Translations under genes and position numbers: made by a program | Shown: piece by piece, positions 34,011-46,334 of the stretch | How the letters are laid out: each line of letters starts with the position of its first letter | How positions within the stretch are numbered: the stretch's first letter is position 1 | Notes under the pieces: model-generated | What the model saw: the letters and a program-made list of their open reading frames with translations, nothing else | What the model was told of the DNA's origin: nothing | The model's database searches: none | Origin: Hyposmocoma kahamanoa | Taxonomy: Eukaryota; Arthropoda; Insecta; Lepidoptera; Cosmopterigidae | Assembly (NCBI RefSeq): GCF_003589595.1 | Contig: NW_020653726.1 | Span: 20,123,191 to 20,187,190, forward strand | DNA length: 64,000 nucleotides | Reading direction: 5' to 3'

Positions 34011-35067
34011 ATAACGTTTAGTACTAAAGTTCTTTATTACATTAGTATGGTGGACATGGACTTTCTTAATATTTCTTTGGAATAGTGTTTTGGCAGTCGT
34101 TGCATTTGTACCAATTGCTTTTTGCACTTGACGCAGACCGGAGGCATTCAATCGACCTGAAAGTATATACCTATAGTTGCTACTACGCTTTATTTTGGTT
34201 ATACTTCTATTAAGTTGCTTGGTGTGTTGTTATGGAATAAATGTTATTGTAAAAACGGAAAAAGTTTAATTGCTCTATATTAAAAAAAATTACTAAGAAA
34301 ATTTTGGGTCTTTTATCAGGTGCAAATTCATTCAGTCATTTTGTAAATAAAGCAATTTAATGTATGCCGTATATATTTATTATAATAAGTAATTGTCAAA
34401 TTTTTTTATGCGTAATATTCACTAAAGATTCAAAGATTTATCTGTACATGCTCAATCTATTTCAAAGACTTGCACTATAAAAAACTTACAGAAGTAGAGG
34501 CTCTAAACGTTTTATAAAATAATATGTATTATCGTGTCATTTGTAAACATCATTTGCCATCAATTCTCACGATATTTTCCTTTACTGTAATTTATTATCT
34601 GTTTAAAAGGTTCACATGGCAATCAAAATAGAACATAACTAAAGTACGTAGTTCTGAATTTAAATTATTATAGATGATAAAACGTATTAGTTCACATGGG
34701 AATTAGTATTCGGGTGCATGCGGAAATCTGAAAATTGCCAAGAGACATTAAGAAAATAGTTCTTTATAATGAGAAGTGGTATGTACACTGAGCCACAAGT
34801 CAAGCTATACAAACAGTCACATTATCAACTGGAAATATAAACCCTACGTAAATGTCGTAAGGTACAATTTTCAATAAAGAATTATTTTAAGTGACTTCAT
34901 AAGTCCAATAAAATTCATGGAAACTTATTTAAGAAGTATATATTGGTCCGCCAAGCTGCTGCAATAGAATCTTCGACATGAAAGTTTTAATATGATATTT
35001 TCCTTTTCAGTTTTCGACAGGTATTGCAACAAAAAATTCACACGTATATTAGAGATTACTATATATA
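34011..35067. other. AT-rich, no gene recognised
   Basis: No coding frame or repeat I can name. Possibly the 3' remains of the gypsy element, but I see no diagnostic motif. Confidence 0.4.
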
Positions 35068-35290
35068 ACTGCCTCCGTGGCTGAACGGTTACCATGCCGG
35101 ACTGCCACGCAGAGGTCCCAGGTTCGATTCCCGGGCCGGGAGAAATGTTTGTATGGCTTACATTTATTTCTCTCGTGAGTTTGGGTGTAATTTGTGGTTG
35201 TCTATGTGTGTGTCCATGGCACCCGCGACACAGGGTTTCCCTAGTGCGGGGCTATGTTGAATGTGTGCGTAATGTGTGCGTAATAAAGAT
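35068..35290 (+). mobile_element. SINE2, best full-length copy
   Basis: tRNA-derived head with perfect A box TGGCTGAACGG and B box GGTTCGATTCC (35077-35131), body GGGCCGGGAGAAATGTTTG ... GTGCGGGGCTATG, then GTGTGCGTAATAAAG. It is expected to use RNA polymerase III and be mobilised by a LINE. A duplicated GTGTGCGTAA lies at the 3' end. From 35291 to 35999 only a moderately GC-rich block (35590-35900), without a known motif, is seen. Confidence 0.9.
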
Positions 35291-35999
35291 TAAAAACGTA
35301 GATATATGCTGCCATAGGACCTCGAGTTTTCAACCTATGAATTGAGTAACAGTTCTACGATCAGGTTACCACCCTGTTGTTGTTAAATAATATAATGAAA
35401 AGTAATAAAGTACATTTCCTTCAAAGGAAGCACTTTTGAAAAGTAAAATTCCAAGGAAAGGAATTTCTGGCGGGTATGGTACTTTTGGTCTTTGCTAACA
35501 CTTTTCGGAATTGAGGTTTGTTGTTTGATAAAACATTTGTCAGGATTCGGGTTGTCGCTATGGCAATAGGAGGATAAATTGCCGGGTCCCTAGGCGCCGG
35601 TAAGACCTCGCATGCCGACGGATAGTAGGGACGAATTTCATATTTGAGATGTCGTCATTACAAGCCCGGTTTAGAGCGATGACACACGATGCGTTGCGTC
35701 AGCGGTGCGACGCCTGAACGGTGACGCTGCGTTGTACTACATATAAATTAGAACTACATGCCACATTGTGCGCGGCGTTTCGTGACCGCATTGCTCGGTG
35801 CGTTGAAATCATAGGGTTGCCGTGACCTTTCGTACTGGCACCGCCTGTGTGGCATCGCTCTTGTTTTGCATGGTAGACGCGAAAATATCTTCGGATGGCC
35901 TCTTCTAAGTAGCAAAAAATGTTTTGCCCCACTATTTTATAAGCGGGTTCACAAAAATAACAACAACATAAATATGCCGTAGCCTCATTAAGGCAACAG

Positions 36000-36105
36000 T
36001 CGCTGGTTCGAGTCTAGTATGATCGAAGGATTTTTTCTTTGCGTTTTTGGATCTTTGTATTAATAATAATAACAAATTAGTGGAGTATTTTCTTCTTTTT
36101 CTTTT
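36000..36105 (+). mobile_element. SINE3 fragment
   Basis: CGCTGGTTCGAGTC (B-box-like) then ATCGAAGGATTTTTTCTTTGCG and TATTAATAATAATAACAAATTAGTGGAG. Confidence 0.65.
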
Positions 36106-36199
36106 TTTTTATTGGCATTAAGTTCGCCATTTGTATTGTGCAAACAAAGTTTAAATAAATAAATACTCAAGCAGTCCATCAAAACTAAACATATTTCTT

Positions 36200-36348
36200 G
36201 AGAACATCGGGGGCCTAGCGGTTAGTACTGTGGGCATTAGATGTGGATATCCCGGGTTCCATTCCCTGACTTACTAATTTGAGAAACTAACTTTTTAAAT
36301 TGGTTATGGTCTGGGTGTTTTGGGTAGTGCCCCCGGAATAGCTTTAAT
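36200..36348 (+). mobile_element. SINE4 copy, tRNA-derived
   Basis: Head GGGGGCCTAGCGGTTAG and B-box-like GGTTCCATTCC, then GGTCTGGGTGTTTTGGGTAGTGC, a body also found at 37175-37385. It ends at MITE-A copy 2. Confidence 0.6.
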
Positions 36349-36634
36349 CATTGACTTATAATTATATGGAAGTCGGGTCCGCGCTAAAAAGTGTCCGAAC
36401 TTATAGGGCGTTAAAATCGTATACAGAGCGTCATTCACGCTTTAGTCTTTTTTTTTTGGTCGACTGACAGCGAAGCAAGCAAAATTAGACAGTACTGCGA
36501 TGACATTACAATTTAAATCTAACGTTTTAGCTTTTTCATATTCCTTTACATGTCACTACGTTTAAAGGTTGACTTGGGACATTTTTTCGTGGTTTTTGTA
36601 TTAGACCCGTCATCCATTTATTTGTAAGTCAATG
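36349..36634 (-). mobile_element. MITE-A copy 2 (8-bp TSD, 286 bp)
   Basis: Inverted orientation relative to copy 1. Flanks GCTTTAAT (36341-36348) and GATTTAAT (36635-36642) match 7 of 8. Confidence 0.9.
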
Positions 36635-37026
36635 GATTTAATACACGCATTTCTTAGTTTCAGATAAAGTAATTGATGTAATTGGGTGGCACTTACTTTT
36701 ATTTGGTCTGTGGCTGGCGAATTTTTGTTATTATTTTAGTTGAGCAATTCTCAGGTTTCCTTTTCAGGTTTACTTTTCTTTTCCTGATTTCGGTAGCAAT
36801 TATTTTTATTTAATATATATATTTTTTATTCTGGAATATTGTCACAAAATATTATTTAACATTTCACGGTGTTTTAACCAGAACATGACCTAAATATAAG
36901 GTAAAAAGTAAAGAAGAAACAAATTTATTCGAACAGATTACCCGATTTAAATCCAAAAAATAGTTTCACTTCCTATATATAACAATCGGGTAACCTAAGA
37001 ACTCTAAATATATTTGTTATAAGATT

Positions 37027-37150
37027 AAAGGGGTCTACAAACCAAACCCGTCGACCCGGCGACACAGCTTGGTGTCGGCGGCCTTATTTTTAATCCTATG
37101 ACATGATTCTAGAAACAGGCGACCGACACCATTCCCGCCCTGGACGGCTT
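37027..37150. mobile_element. Small foldback MITE, ~124 bp
   Basis: AAAGGGGTCTACAAACCAAACCC at the left is mirrored by GGCTTCGGTCTGTAGACCCTTTT at the right, with TTA on both flanks. A 3-bp TTA duplication would fit PIF/Harbinger, but TA-type cannot be excluded. Related degenerate copy at 718-870. Confidence 0.55.
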
Positions 37151-37174
37151 CGGTCTGTAGACCCTTTTATATCA

Positions 37175-37385
37175 CATGACATCTCCGTGGTCGAGTGGCT
37201 CGAACACCTATTTTCATGGGGTCGCTATCTCCGAGGTCCCGGGTTCGATCCCCTGTCAGATGAATGAACTATATTTTCCTTAATGTCTCGGGTCTGGGTG
37301 TTTGTGGCACTGTCGTTGTTTCTGATTTCCATAACACAAGTGTTTTAGTTACTTACTTTGGGATCTGAGCAACGTATGTTTTTTC
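37175..37385 (+). mobile_element. SINE4, tRNA-derived, good copy
   Basis: A box TGGTCGAGTGG and B box GGTTCGATCCC are both perfect; the body CGGGTCTGGGTGTTTGTGGC ... CATAACACAAGTGTTTTAG runs to GGGATCTGAGCAACGTATG. Confidence 0.8.
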
Positions 37386-37389
37386 TATT

Positions 37390-38030
37390 TTTTTTTATTA
37401 AGAAATAGATACAGAAAAAATACAAAAATTTGTGCTGCTAACAGTGTAACAAAAACCATTTTTGGTTTGACCGTACACCGGCATTCACCATCTAGTTTAC
37501 ACTTTAAAGTTACAAAAAAATAATAATAATAATAAGAAAACGATTAAAAAGAATGACAATAAATACATCCTATACTAATAACATTTCCAGTACAAAATAT
37601 TATCAAAAAATAAGAAAGAATAAAAATGTGGGTGGGTATCAATTAGTTCGCGCTATAACGCACCAATACATCACACATTCCAGTCAAGTTATACAATTTT
37701 TTGTGGCGTAACACACGGAAGGATTTCCGATTATTCTTTTAAAAAATATTGTTTAAGTTTAATTTTAATATTGTGTGCATTTATTTCGGTTTTGAGTTGT
37801 ACTGGTAGTTCATTTATTAATTTAGGTACTTGGTATTGTAATAATTGTTTTCCGTATAAGTTTTTGTATTTTGGTATTTTTAAAGTAATTTTTGACGCAC
37901 TTCTTGTGTTTATTTTTGGTACAATAATGTTTTGTAAGTGTGAATTGAAAAAGTTTTCTAAAAGGTGTTCTAAAATGTGATGTTGTTTAATATTTATTTT
38001 CAAATAGAACAATCACTATACTAAGTTTCT
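37390..38030 (-). pseudogene. LINE C-terminal fragment and 3' UTR
   Basis: The minus frame 38012-37731 reads NTRSASKITLKIPKYKNLYG, QLLQYQVPKLINELP and KLKQYFL, typical of the C-terminal tail of CR1/Jockey-group ORF2 proteins. A ~340-bp 3' UTR follows. RT and endonuclease are lost. From 38031 to 38707 only the repeat block also found at 30460 is seen. Confidence 0.6.
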
Positions 38031-38707
38031 AACGCAAAACATGCAAAATGTCTATAAAACTCGGGTTATTAAATAAGGGCATTTTTTCCTGCAAAATATG
38101 CGTTGAAATAAAAAAATATCGTACCCATTTGTGCTTAAACATTAGTATTGAACGTCAGTGTATCTAAAGCTAGTTATAAAGTCTGATTTACCCTGGTAGA
38201 CTTAATTTAGATAAAGTATTTTATTTAGATAAAGAATTTAGCCGGCTTTAGGACGGCTAAATTATGAATTTATTAACCTTTAACACAGAAATTCTAAGTT
38301 TGTCCGAAATGCTAATCCTTTAATCGAAATTTTACAAGAAAACCGCAGTATTCAATAGGTACTTTATATACCAATGATTTCTTTTTATATCAACTGAACT
38401 AAATAGAACACGTATATTATTCCATATGATTTTTGAATTGTTTTAATTTCGTTTGTAAGAAAAAAAATTCTGAAATAGAGCCAGTGTCCCTGCCACTTGA
38501 CCCGCACGAAATGAACCGTATTAATATTATTTATTGTTAATTAATGGTATTCCAGAATGATGTTGCAGACGTTTTTATGACTAATATTGAAATAAATAAA
38601 AAAACCACCGTTATATATTTGCTGAAAGAACCTTTCCGAACTGAAAATCTCTATGATTACTGTAATATTTAATAAATAAAAAAAACAAGTAAAGCTTTTG
38701 TACATTT

Positions 38708-38993
38708 CATTGATTTACAAATAAATGGACGACGGGTCTAATACAAAAACCACGAAAAAAATGTCCCAAGTCAACCTATTTAAACGTAGTGACATGTAAA
38801 GGAATATGAAAAGGCTAAAACGTTGAATTTAAATTGTAATGTCATCGCAGTACTGTCTAATTTTGCTTGCTTCGCTGTCAGTCGAACAAACGAAGACTAA
38901 AGCGTGAGTGACGCTCTGTATACGATTTTAACGCCCTATAAGTTCGGACACTTTTTAGCGCGGACCCGACGTCCATATAATTGTAAGTCAATA
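38708..38993 (+). mobile_element. MITE-A copy 3 (8-bp TSD, 286 bp)
   Basis: Flanks GTACATTT (38700-38707) and GTACATAT (38994-39001) match 7 of 8. Confidence 0.9.
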
Positions 38994-39001
38994 GTACATA
39001 T

Positions 39002-39155
39002 TGGGCTGCCACGCAGAGGTCCCGGGTTCGATTCCCCGGCGGGCTATATTACTATTTCCTACAATTATTTCACTCGTGGGTTTGGGTATAATTTGTGGTT
39101 GTCTATGTGTGTGTCTATTGCACTCGCATTACAGGGTTTCCCTGGATTGTGTGCG
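39002..39155 (+). mobile_element. SINE2, 5'-truncated
   Basis: Starts GGGCTGCCACGCAGAGGTCCC with intact B box GGTTCGATTCC and the SINE2 body. It begins right after the MITE-A TSD. From 39156 to 39470 no gene is seen. Confidence 0.8.
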
Positions 39156-39469
39156 GCCACGGCAGCAGTTAAGAATAGAGTTGATGATCACAGCTGTGTA
39201 GATATTCTTCAAACATAGCATCAGAACCATTCCGTTGAATTTAGCCTTAAAATATAATAAAAAATACCCTTTTTCAGATCGATCCATTCGTTAAAGACAG
39301 ATAGAAAAAGCCTTTAAACTATAATTCTTCTCATTTTGCTTCGAGGGTTAAAAAAAACTTTATTTATATACATAATAATTTAGCCCTAAGTGACATCGTC
39401 TGTAGTTACATTTATTATGTAGATAAAAAGTTCTCGGCTTAAACTTTTTTTCAAACCCTACCCTTTTGG

Positions 39470-39685
39470 TGTAACTCGCTACATTTTACTGCAGGAGTTA
39501 TATGACCTATCTCGAATAGCTCCAGTAAAACTATCACAAACCTGTATACAAAATATAACTAAATTCAAAGACAAATTTAGAAGAACGCCAAAGAAAAGGT
39601 TGAGTTATGATAGCAAGTTTTATATGAATCACTGGCCACATATACCTGAACGTTTAATCGAAATTAAAAGACGGCTAAAGTAATT
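39470..39685 (+). pseudogene. Unidentified protein fragment leading into tandem repeat
   Basis: The plus frame reads LQELYDLSRIAPVKLSQ, RRTPKKRLSYDSKFYMNHW and ends ERLIEIKRRLK before a stop. I do not recognise the family. The tandem units at 39656 onward look like reiterations of this ORF's last codons and 3' flank. Confidence 0.35.
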
Positions 39686-39831
39686 CTTTTTTCAAATTCA
39701 ACGTTCTCGTTTATATGGCCAGTAGTTCGTTATGAACATCGAATTGAAACCAAAAGACGATTGAAGTCATTCTTTTTTCAAATTCAACGTTGTGGTTTAT
39801 GTTGCCAGTAGTTCGTTAAGAATATCGAATT
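39656..39831 (+). repeat. Tandem array, ~81-86-bp units (left part)
   Basis: Two units carrying ATCGAAAT/ATTGAAACCAAAAGACG...TTCTTTTTTCAAATTCAACGTT. The array is cut at 39831 by the Jockey LINE and resumes at 43236. Confidence 0.75.
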
Positions 39832-42800
39832 TATTTTATTTTATTTTTATTTTTATTGTAATAATTTATTTCAAGAAATATCAGCAAATCTGCATTCCAA
39901 TTCTAACTGTACACAGCATTAAAAAAACTATAGATTATGTGATCTTATGAACAAAAAACTAAAAACAAGGAAACAATAACAACAATACACAAGTATTTTA
40001 AAATAGAAGGTCTTAAAATAGGTGAAATAAGTCGTTTATTTGACGGACTTTTTGAATGCGGGAAGGCTGTCACGGAATATGTCTTAGTTACACCAAATAT
40101 TAAAGTAGTAAATTGGACTATTTGCAGAAACATTATTACTTACGAAAGCTTGATTAACAAATAATTAAGGTTGGCGAACAGAACGAGTTGGCACCCTTAT
40201 GCAGATCTTATCCAGTAATATGTCACCAAATCCACAATTAACTATTTTGTGCATTGTACATAAGTCACTGGTAACTCGACGGCGGGCAAGGGGTTCTACC
40301 TTAGACTTATTGAGTCTGCTTTCATAACTCAACAATTTACATCTCAACGCAAGTCTACTGCAAAGCATTCTTAGAAATCGACGTTGAACAGATTCTATCT
40401 GATCGATGTGTGTTTTGTACATGGGAAACCAGCCGATGAGCAGTATTCAAGGGTGCTTCTAACTAGTGCGTTATATAATATGATCCACGATTGCTCATGC
40501 CTAAGCGACTTCGCGGTGCGGAAAATTAACCCCAACATCTTATAATTTGTTTATTATATATTCATAATGCTGCCTAAATGACAAGGACGAGTCAAAATAA
40601 ACGCCCAAGTCCCTGACACAACACGATATTCCACTTAAATTGTAGGTGTAGTCAATTATTGTCCTTTTTTTTTGAAAAAGTTACAATCTGACACTTCCTT
40701 TCATTTAATGACATGTGATTTTCACAACTTCACGAATCGATTAAATTGAGGTCGTCTTGGAGAAGTTGACAGTCTGCCTGACTCTTAATCTTGTGATACA
40801 TATTGATATTATCAGCATAGGCAAGGTACTCACTTGTTATATTTTCCAATAAATCCTTCACAAATATAAGAAACAATAGTGGACTCAAGTTTGAACCCTG
40901 AGGAACAACAGTTGCCGCCAAGAAAGGTGCAGAATCAAAGCCATACAACGAAACCAGCCGTGTTCGGTTTTTCAGGTACGAAGTTAACCACCGTTAAATA
41001 AAATAAATAAAATAAAAATAAAATAAAATAAAAATCTTTTATTTCGGACCACAGTAATCCATATAAATTAGTAGGTTAGTAACATAACAACTTATAACTA
41101 TGTTAGTTATTAGGGTTAGTACAATTACATAACTAAAATTAATAAAATTAAAAATAAAAATAAAATGAGACGGGTCCGGCTGTCCAAGCGGCTCACCGAT
41201 TCGCACGCAGTACATGCAATTCGGTGAACCTCTGGAAAACTGCTGCATCCATCCTGTTTGCAATTAACTTTAGGATCTTGTTATTGCTTCCCCTCACCCT
41301 TTGTACCACCGCTGCAGACATTTTGCGCATGATGGCATAAAAATCCTTAACAGCAGCATCCGCAAACATGCCAGATGCGCTGCAGAAACGTGGAAGCCTC
41401 AACAAGACCCTAAAGGTATTATTATATTGGATTCGCAAGGCACTGTACGATCTCTGTGTGAAATTAGACCACAGAGCACACGTGTAGAAACTTTGGCAGT
41501 ATGCTCTGAAGAGCGTAAGTTTCACTCCAATTGTACATCGCGTGAATCTGTGAGCCAACATATTACCTCGAACCGACAGTGCCCTGCGCTCCCTCTCCAT
41601 ATCCTCATCATCTTTTCTACTCTCCGCCACAATATGGCCTAGATACTTAAACTGTGCAACACGCCTCAATGGTATTCCATTCAACAAGATTGGAGGTACA
41701 TAGGCCGGCTCTTTAATCTTGCCTTTGAATAACAAAAACTCACTCTTCTTCTCGTTGTACCTTAAGCCGTGCCGCACAGCATAAGCCTCACAATGGCTCA
41801 AAAGTTTTCTTAAACCTCCAATCGAAGGGCTGAGCAGCACCATGTCATCCGCATAGCTAATGTTGTTAATACTTACATTATCTATGCGACATCCAACATT
41901 CATGCTGCTCAGCTCTTCAATGAGGTTATTGACATAAAGATTAAACAGTCTCGGCGAAGTTAATCCTCCCTGCCTTACACCACTATTCAGAACATATTCA
42001 TCAGATTGTGCATTTCCCCACTTTACCACATTCTTTTGATTACTATACCAATGCGAAAAGACACCAACTACTTCAGGTGATATGCCTGCATCCTTCAGTT
42101 TTGTCCAGAGGATGTCATATGACACTAGGTCGAAAGCTTTGGACAAGTCCAAAAAGCAGGCATAAATGGGTGTCTTCCTATTGATACAGCAATCAACAGC
42201 ATATTTAAGTGACAAAATGGCACTCTCAGTTGACAATCCTTCTCTAAAACCAAATTGGGAATCGTGCAGCTTTATCCGACTACCCAGGTACACATCTAAT
42301 ATTCTGTCAAGAATTTTAGCTGTAACTGTTGCTAATGAGATCGGTCTGTAGTTAGTTTTATTAGCCGTGTCTCCCATACGGTTCTTTACAAGGGGAATAA
42401 CTACTGTCTTCATTAGATTTGGTGGCAAGTATGAGTGTCTCACACAGAGAGTAAACAATAAAGACAAAACTCTATACATGTGTGGCCCTGCGTGTCTCAG
42501 GTGCTCAATACTGAGCCCGTCATGCCCTGGAGATTTCCCTCTTTTCATATTATTGATTGCCAACCTTACATCTTTGGCAGTGACTTTGAACGGCTGCTCC
42601 ATAGGACATGGCTCAGTACTAAGCACCCCAGACCTTGGCAAAGCAGACTCGACTTTAAAATAATCTCTAAACATACATGCTCATCATGCAATTCTCTTTG
42701 GATCACTTGTGCCTTCAACATATGCAGGTAATTCCACTTTGTTATTCAGCTTTTTTGTGCTCTTCCAAAACTTATCAAACTGTTTAAGTGAATGCTGTGA

Positions 42801-43235
42801 CGCAAGTATATCCATTTTAATCTGGTCTTGTTTTTGTTGACAATACTTAAGCTTTGACTTGAAAACTTTACGACTTAAATTCATGTTTTCAAATATAGGT
42901 CCACTACTAGGTTTTCCATATAGATTATATATCTGAAAGTTAAAGATTCCCGTGAATACACAAGAATATACAAGTGAAAGGCCTTCGAGAGCAAGATCGA
43001 ATAATTTACACGATCAAATGCCTTTGCAAAATCCGTATATATGGCGTCAACCTGAGCTCTGTCATTAAATTAATCACACAAGAATGATGTGTACGCCAAC
43101 AAGTTCGACACAGTAGAATGACCACTTACAAACCCATGCTGCTTGGGACTAATCCTGTGAACTACCTGATTATATATACACTCATACACCATGCTCTCAA
43201 ATATCTTTGCAAAACAGCCAAGGATGCTAATAGGA
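39832..43235 (-). mobile_element. Jockey-type LINE, 5'-truncated, split by a second LINE
   Basis: Flanked by the 8-bp duplication ATCGAATT (39824-39831 and 43236-43243). On the minus strand, 43235-42945 encodes RT segments including DFAKAFDRVNYSILL; after the nested LINE, 40992-40165 continues with PQGSNLSPLLFLIFV, AYADNINM (YADD changed to YADN) and C-terminal motifs such as QRRFLRMLCSR. A TTTTA-rich tail occupies 39832-39855. Several frames are broken and the endonuclease is missing, so it is inactive. Confidence 0.8.
40999..42938 (-). mobile_element. CR1/L2-like LINE nested inside the Jockey LINE
   Basis: 1940-bp minus-strand insertion with GTTAAA on both sides (40993-40998, 42939-42944), consistent with a short TSD. 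It ends in an ATTTT-type tail near 40999-41035. The 493-codon frame 42674-41193 encodes an RT: MKRGKSPGHDG, YRPISLATVTAKILDR, FLDLSKAFD (first catalytic Asp), SGVRQGGLTSPRLFNLYVN, YADDMVLL (catalytic DD) and a thumb/C-terminal region. A further frame (42884-42684) lies directly upstream, offset by a frameshift. The endonuclease is lost by 5' truncation. Clade assignment by motif style only. Confidence 0.8.
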
Positions 43236-43435
43236 ATCGAATTGTTCAATCGAAACCAGAAGACGATGAAGTCATTCTTTTTTCAAATTGAACGTTCTGG
43301 CAAATGTGGCAGTGGTTCATATGAACATCGAATCGAAATTAAAAGACGATTGAATCTTTCTTTTTTCAAATTAAACGTTCTGGTATATGTGACTAGTGCA
43401 AGTGGTTCATATAAACGTTGTTGTCAAATTCAACC
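43236..43435 (+). repeat. Tandem array, ~83-bp units (right part)
   Basis: Continues the array of 39656-39831: CGAAACCAGAAGACGATGAAG then CGAAATTAAAAGACGATTGAA, about 83 bp apart, each followed by TTTTTTCAAATTRAACGTTCTGG. From 43436 to 45246 only an (AT)n microsatellite (43517-43537) is seen. Confidence 0.75.
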
Positions 43436-45246
43436 TTTTTTTAGCGTTCCTGCAAACATTTCCATAAATGTGCATTGTGATGATGGTACCAGTGTTACTT
43501 GAAATATTTTTGTTGAAAATATATATATATATATATATGTACATTATGGTATTGAACTACACTGTTTGATGCCTAATACCATCTCAGTCATCCGTAACTA
43601 TCGGACATCCAAACAGCACGAAACGTTAATATCGATCCGAAAAAAGAGTGTCATTGAAATTATATTTGAAATACCTTTTTATCAATCTGGTAAACCATTT
43701 ACTGCAATCCACACAAAATCGTGAACGCTAAACGAATAAAAGGAAGTTGATACGGGCACGCGGATTCTAGCATTTCTCACTTTTTTTGCATGTATTCATC
43801 TCCGAAGTAAGGACTGTAATTTATCTTAGATAGCCGTGTCTGGGCCCATAAATCACGAGACGTTTTTTACGCGTGGTTGAGACAGGGGCAGCCAGGTGCG
43901 TACAAGATGATATCCTCTTATATGTTATTCGAGTCTTCGTATATCACTATATCTGCAACCTTATGTCGTTGACATACCACCTATATGCATGAAGCATCAC
44001 GTATATTTTCCTAATGCGCAAAGGAATTGTAGCAAATGTGTTGAAATATTTTGTACGAAAATTTGCATATTTTCAGGTGCAAAACATAGAATATATTATT
44101 TGAATATTCAAATTTAAATACCTGGGTAACTGGGTCACGGAACGCTTTTTAAAACAACTTCCAAACCTACGTGTGTAGCCTTTGGGTAACGTGTACTAAG
44201 GTGACCCTAAAACATTGAGGGTCCAATATAATAATGCGTTTAGGACACAGAAATAAGTCTAGATATAACGGCAATGTAGGCGGGGCACGCGAGCCATAAT
44301 CTTGACATATGATCAAGATTTCCCAAACAGTACATTGATTCTAACTGCCTAAATAAAAGTGCGAGTGTCTGTCGGTCAAAAAGAAGCATCCGTTTTCACG
44401 TTTAAGTCATTAAAAAAAAACTCAAGTAATTAAGAAATTTTAATTACAATCACAATATAGCTAAACTCATATTTCATTGCGTGCTAAACAAAATGCACTC
44501 TGCAGTCAAGACTCTACAAAGCGAGCAGTCTGTAACAAATTAAGTTTGATATCTACTCTCATGGGTAACGTAGCGTAATGGCACCTGTAAAGTAGTGATG
44601 TAGTAAAAATAATTATGGATTTGTCGACTAAATCTTGAAGACATAAATATTTTGAAATAACAGAACAATTAATTATTGTAAGTTTTTTAGTACTCGTCAG
44701 TCGTAATGGACAATGAAATAAAACACAATTAAAATTAGTTCTATTGAGGACTAATTATTTTTACTAACCTGTAAAGCTTATTATTTGCTATTTGTATGTG
44801 TATGTATGTACCTAACGTCTTTCATTTAAGTTATGTATCTATTAAAATGTATTCTCCTTTCTTATCATATTTTATTTTCTTATTACCTGCATAAAAAATA
44901 TCGATATCGATATATTTCGAAAAAATATTTATGTTATTTCACTAATTATGTACTCTCAAGGTCACGTAGTGGGCGGAGTTTGTCAAAAAGATGAGATTTG
45001 ATTCGTTTAAAAAAGTGCAACATCGCCGTTGTATCTAGATTTATTTCTATGGTTAGGATAAATGAATGTTGAGGCGCGCATGGTAGGCTACCAGACCATT
45101 CTTAGAAAGAGAGTCTTCCTGTGGCGATCTGTGCGCTGGGGCTCCAATAGCATTCTCGGTAATGTGGGAAGTAGATTTAATAGTCCCATGGATTCGTATG
45201 TGAGGAGTTGGATAAAATTTGATTGTATTTGTGATAATTGTTGGGT

Positions 45247-45403
45247 GATAAACTTATGTCTCAGAGTGACGGGCGCAGTGACAGTGCCCATCAGATCTTT
45301 GCGGTTTAAAGCTCTAAGTGATATTGCAACTGTCATGGACAGGCGTGTCGCTTACCACCAGGCACACGGATTGTTCGTTCAGTCACTCGATATCATTAAA
45401 AAA
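45247..45403 (+). repeat. Rep1 3' half
   Basis: From ACTTATGTCTCAGAGTGACGG to GTCACTCGATATCATTAAAAAA. Confidence 0.8.
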
Positions 45404-45549
45404 TACGTTGTGTATTTTTTATGTTTTGTATTGTGCTATGCTGTCTACATTATTATATTTTTATATAATTCCGCTAAAGGTGATTTTATTTAATTTATTT
45501 TATTTTTATTTAAAATAATAATATAATAAAATAAAATAAAAAATATTGT

Positions 45550-45737
45550 TTTCCAGTTTTGGAGGGTAAGGGTGCTGGTGAAATTACAGGCACATGGGAC
45601 TTGTCAATTTGTGTTTCAGGTTGACGGGCACACTAGCAGTGTACCTAAGATCTTTGCAATATGTAACTGTAAGTGGTACTGCAACTGTTATGGACAGGCG
45701 TGTCACTTACCACCAGGTGAGTGACTTGTTCGTCTGT
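45550..45737 (+). repeat. Rep1 3' two thirds
   Basis: From TTCCAGTTTTGGAGGGTAAG to GTGACTTGTTCGTCTG. A second insertion beside 45247-45403; the 146 bp between is AT-rich low-complexity DNA. Confidence 0.8.
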
Positions 45738-45752
45738 TTTTCTTGATTTAAC

Positions 45753-45839
45753 TGGCCGGCCTCCCAGGCCGGGAGAAATATATGTACGGCCTACATTTAC
45801 TTCTCTCGTGAGTTTGGGTGTAATTTGTGGTTGTCTATG
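45753..45839 (+). mobile_element. SINE2, left half, split by BEL element
   Basis: Body from GGCCGGGAGAAATATATG to GGTTGTCTATG, where the LTR begins. The right half is at 51829-51960. Confidence 0.8.
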
Positions 45840-46051
45840 TGTTCGCGCCATCTAGCGGCGCGCGGCGTCATTACACCAACGACACTGCTCGAATTTGTAT
45901 TATTATTCACTCGCTATACGATCGTCCGTTAGACATTACATACATCCATTTTTTTGTGATTATTTTTCAAAATTCGAAAATAAACCGTTATACCAGTTTC
46001 AAATAAACGTCTTCATTGAATAGACCCTGGAAAACCACCGAATCCCGCAAA
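45840..46051 (+). mobile_element. BEL/Pao 5' LTR (212 bp)
   Basis: TGTTCGCGCCATCTAGCGGC ... matches 51617-51828 over its full length with roughly 20-25 differences by eye. Contains AATAAACG near the centre-right. Followed by TTTGGTCTTCGAGCCGG, typical of BEL elements. Left target copy CTATG (45835-45839). Confidence 0.88.
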
Positions 46052-46334
46052 TAATTTGGTCTTCGAGCCGGATTCTGCGAGAGAAGTCATTTAATTAGGA
46101 AGTCGAAAGAAAACTTACGAAAGGAAACGCCAGCACCTCACCAACATCTGCAGTGGTGAACGGTCAGGCTTTTCCATCCAGTCTATTCCTCTCCTTGTCG
46201 AATAGTGTTAAAATCGTGTCATTTTATGCATTCCAGTGTGCTCGTTACGTGGGCCGCGCGGCAGCTTGTGTCACCTTCCCCACGTATTCGTCATTCAAAC
46301 ACGTAAGTTATTCCATTTTTCTTAACCGTGCAAA

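Noticed and set aside
35068..35140. Functional tRNA gene at perfect A/B boxes
   Set aside because: Head of a SINE: the same body follows in several other copies, and there is no 3' acceptor arm or terminator.
41301..42731. Plus-strand frames opposite the CR1/L2-like LINE
   Set aside because: Antisense shadows of a clear RT coding sequence.
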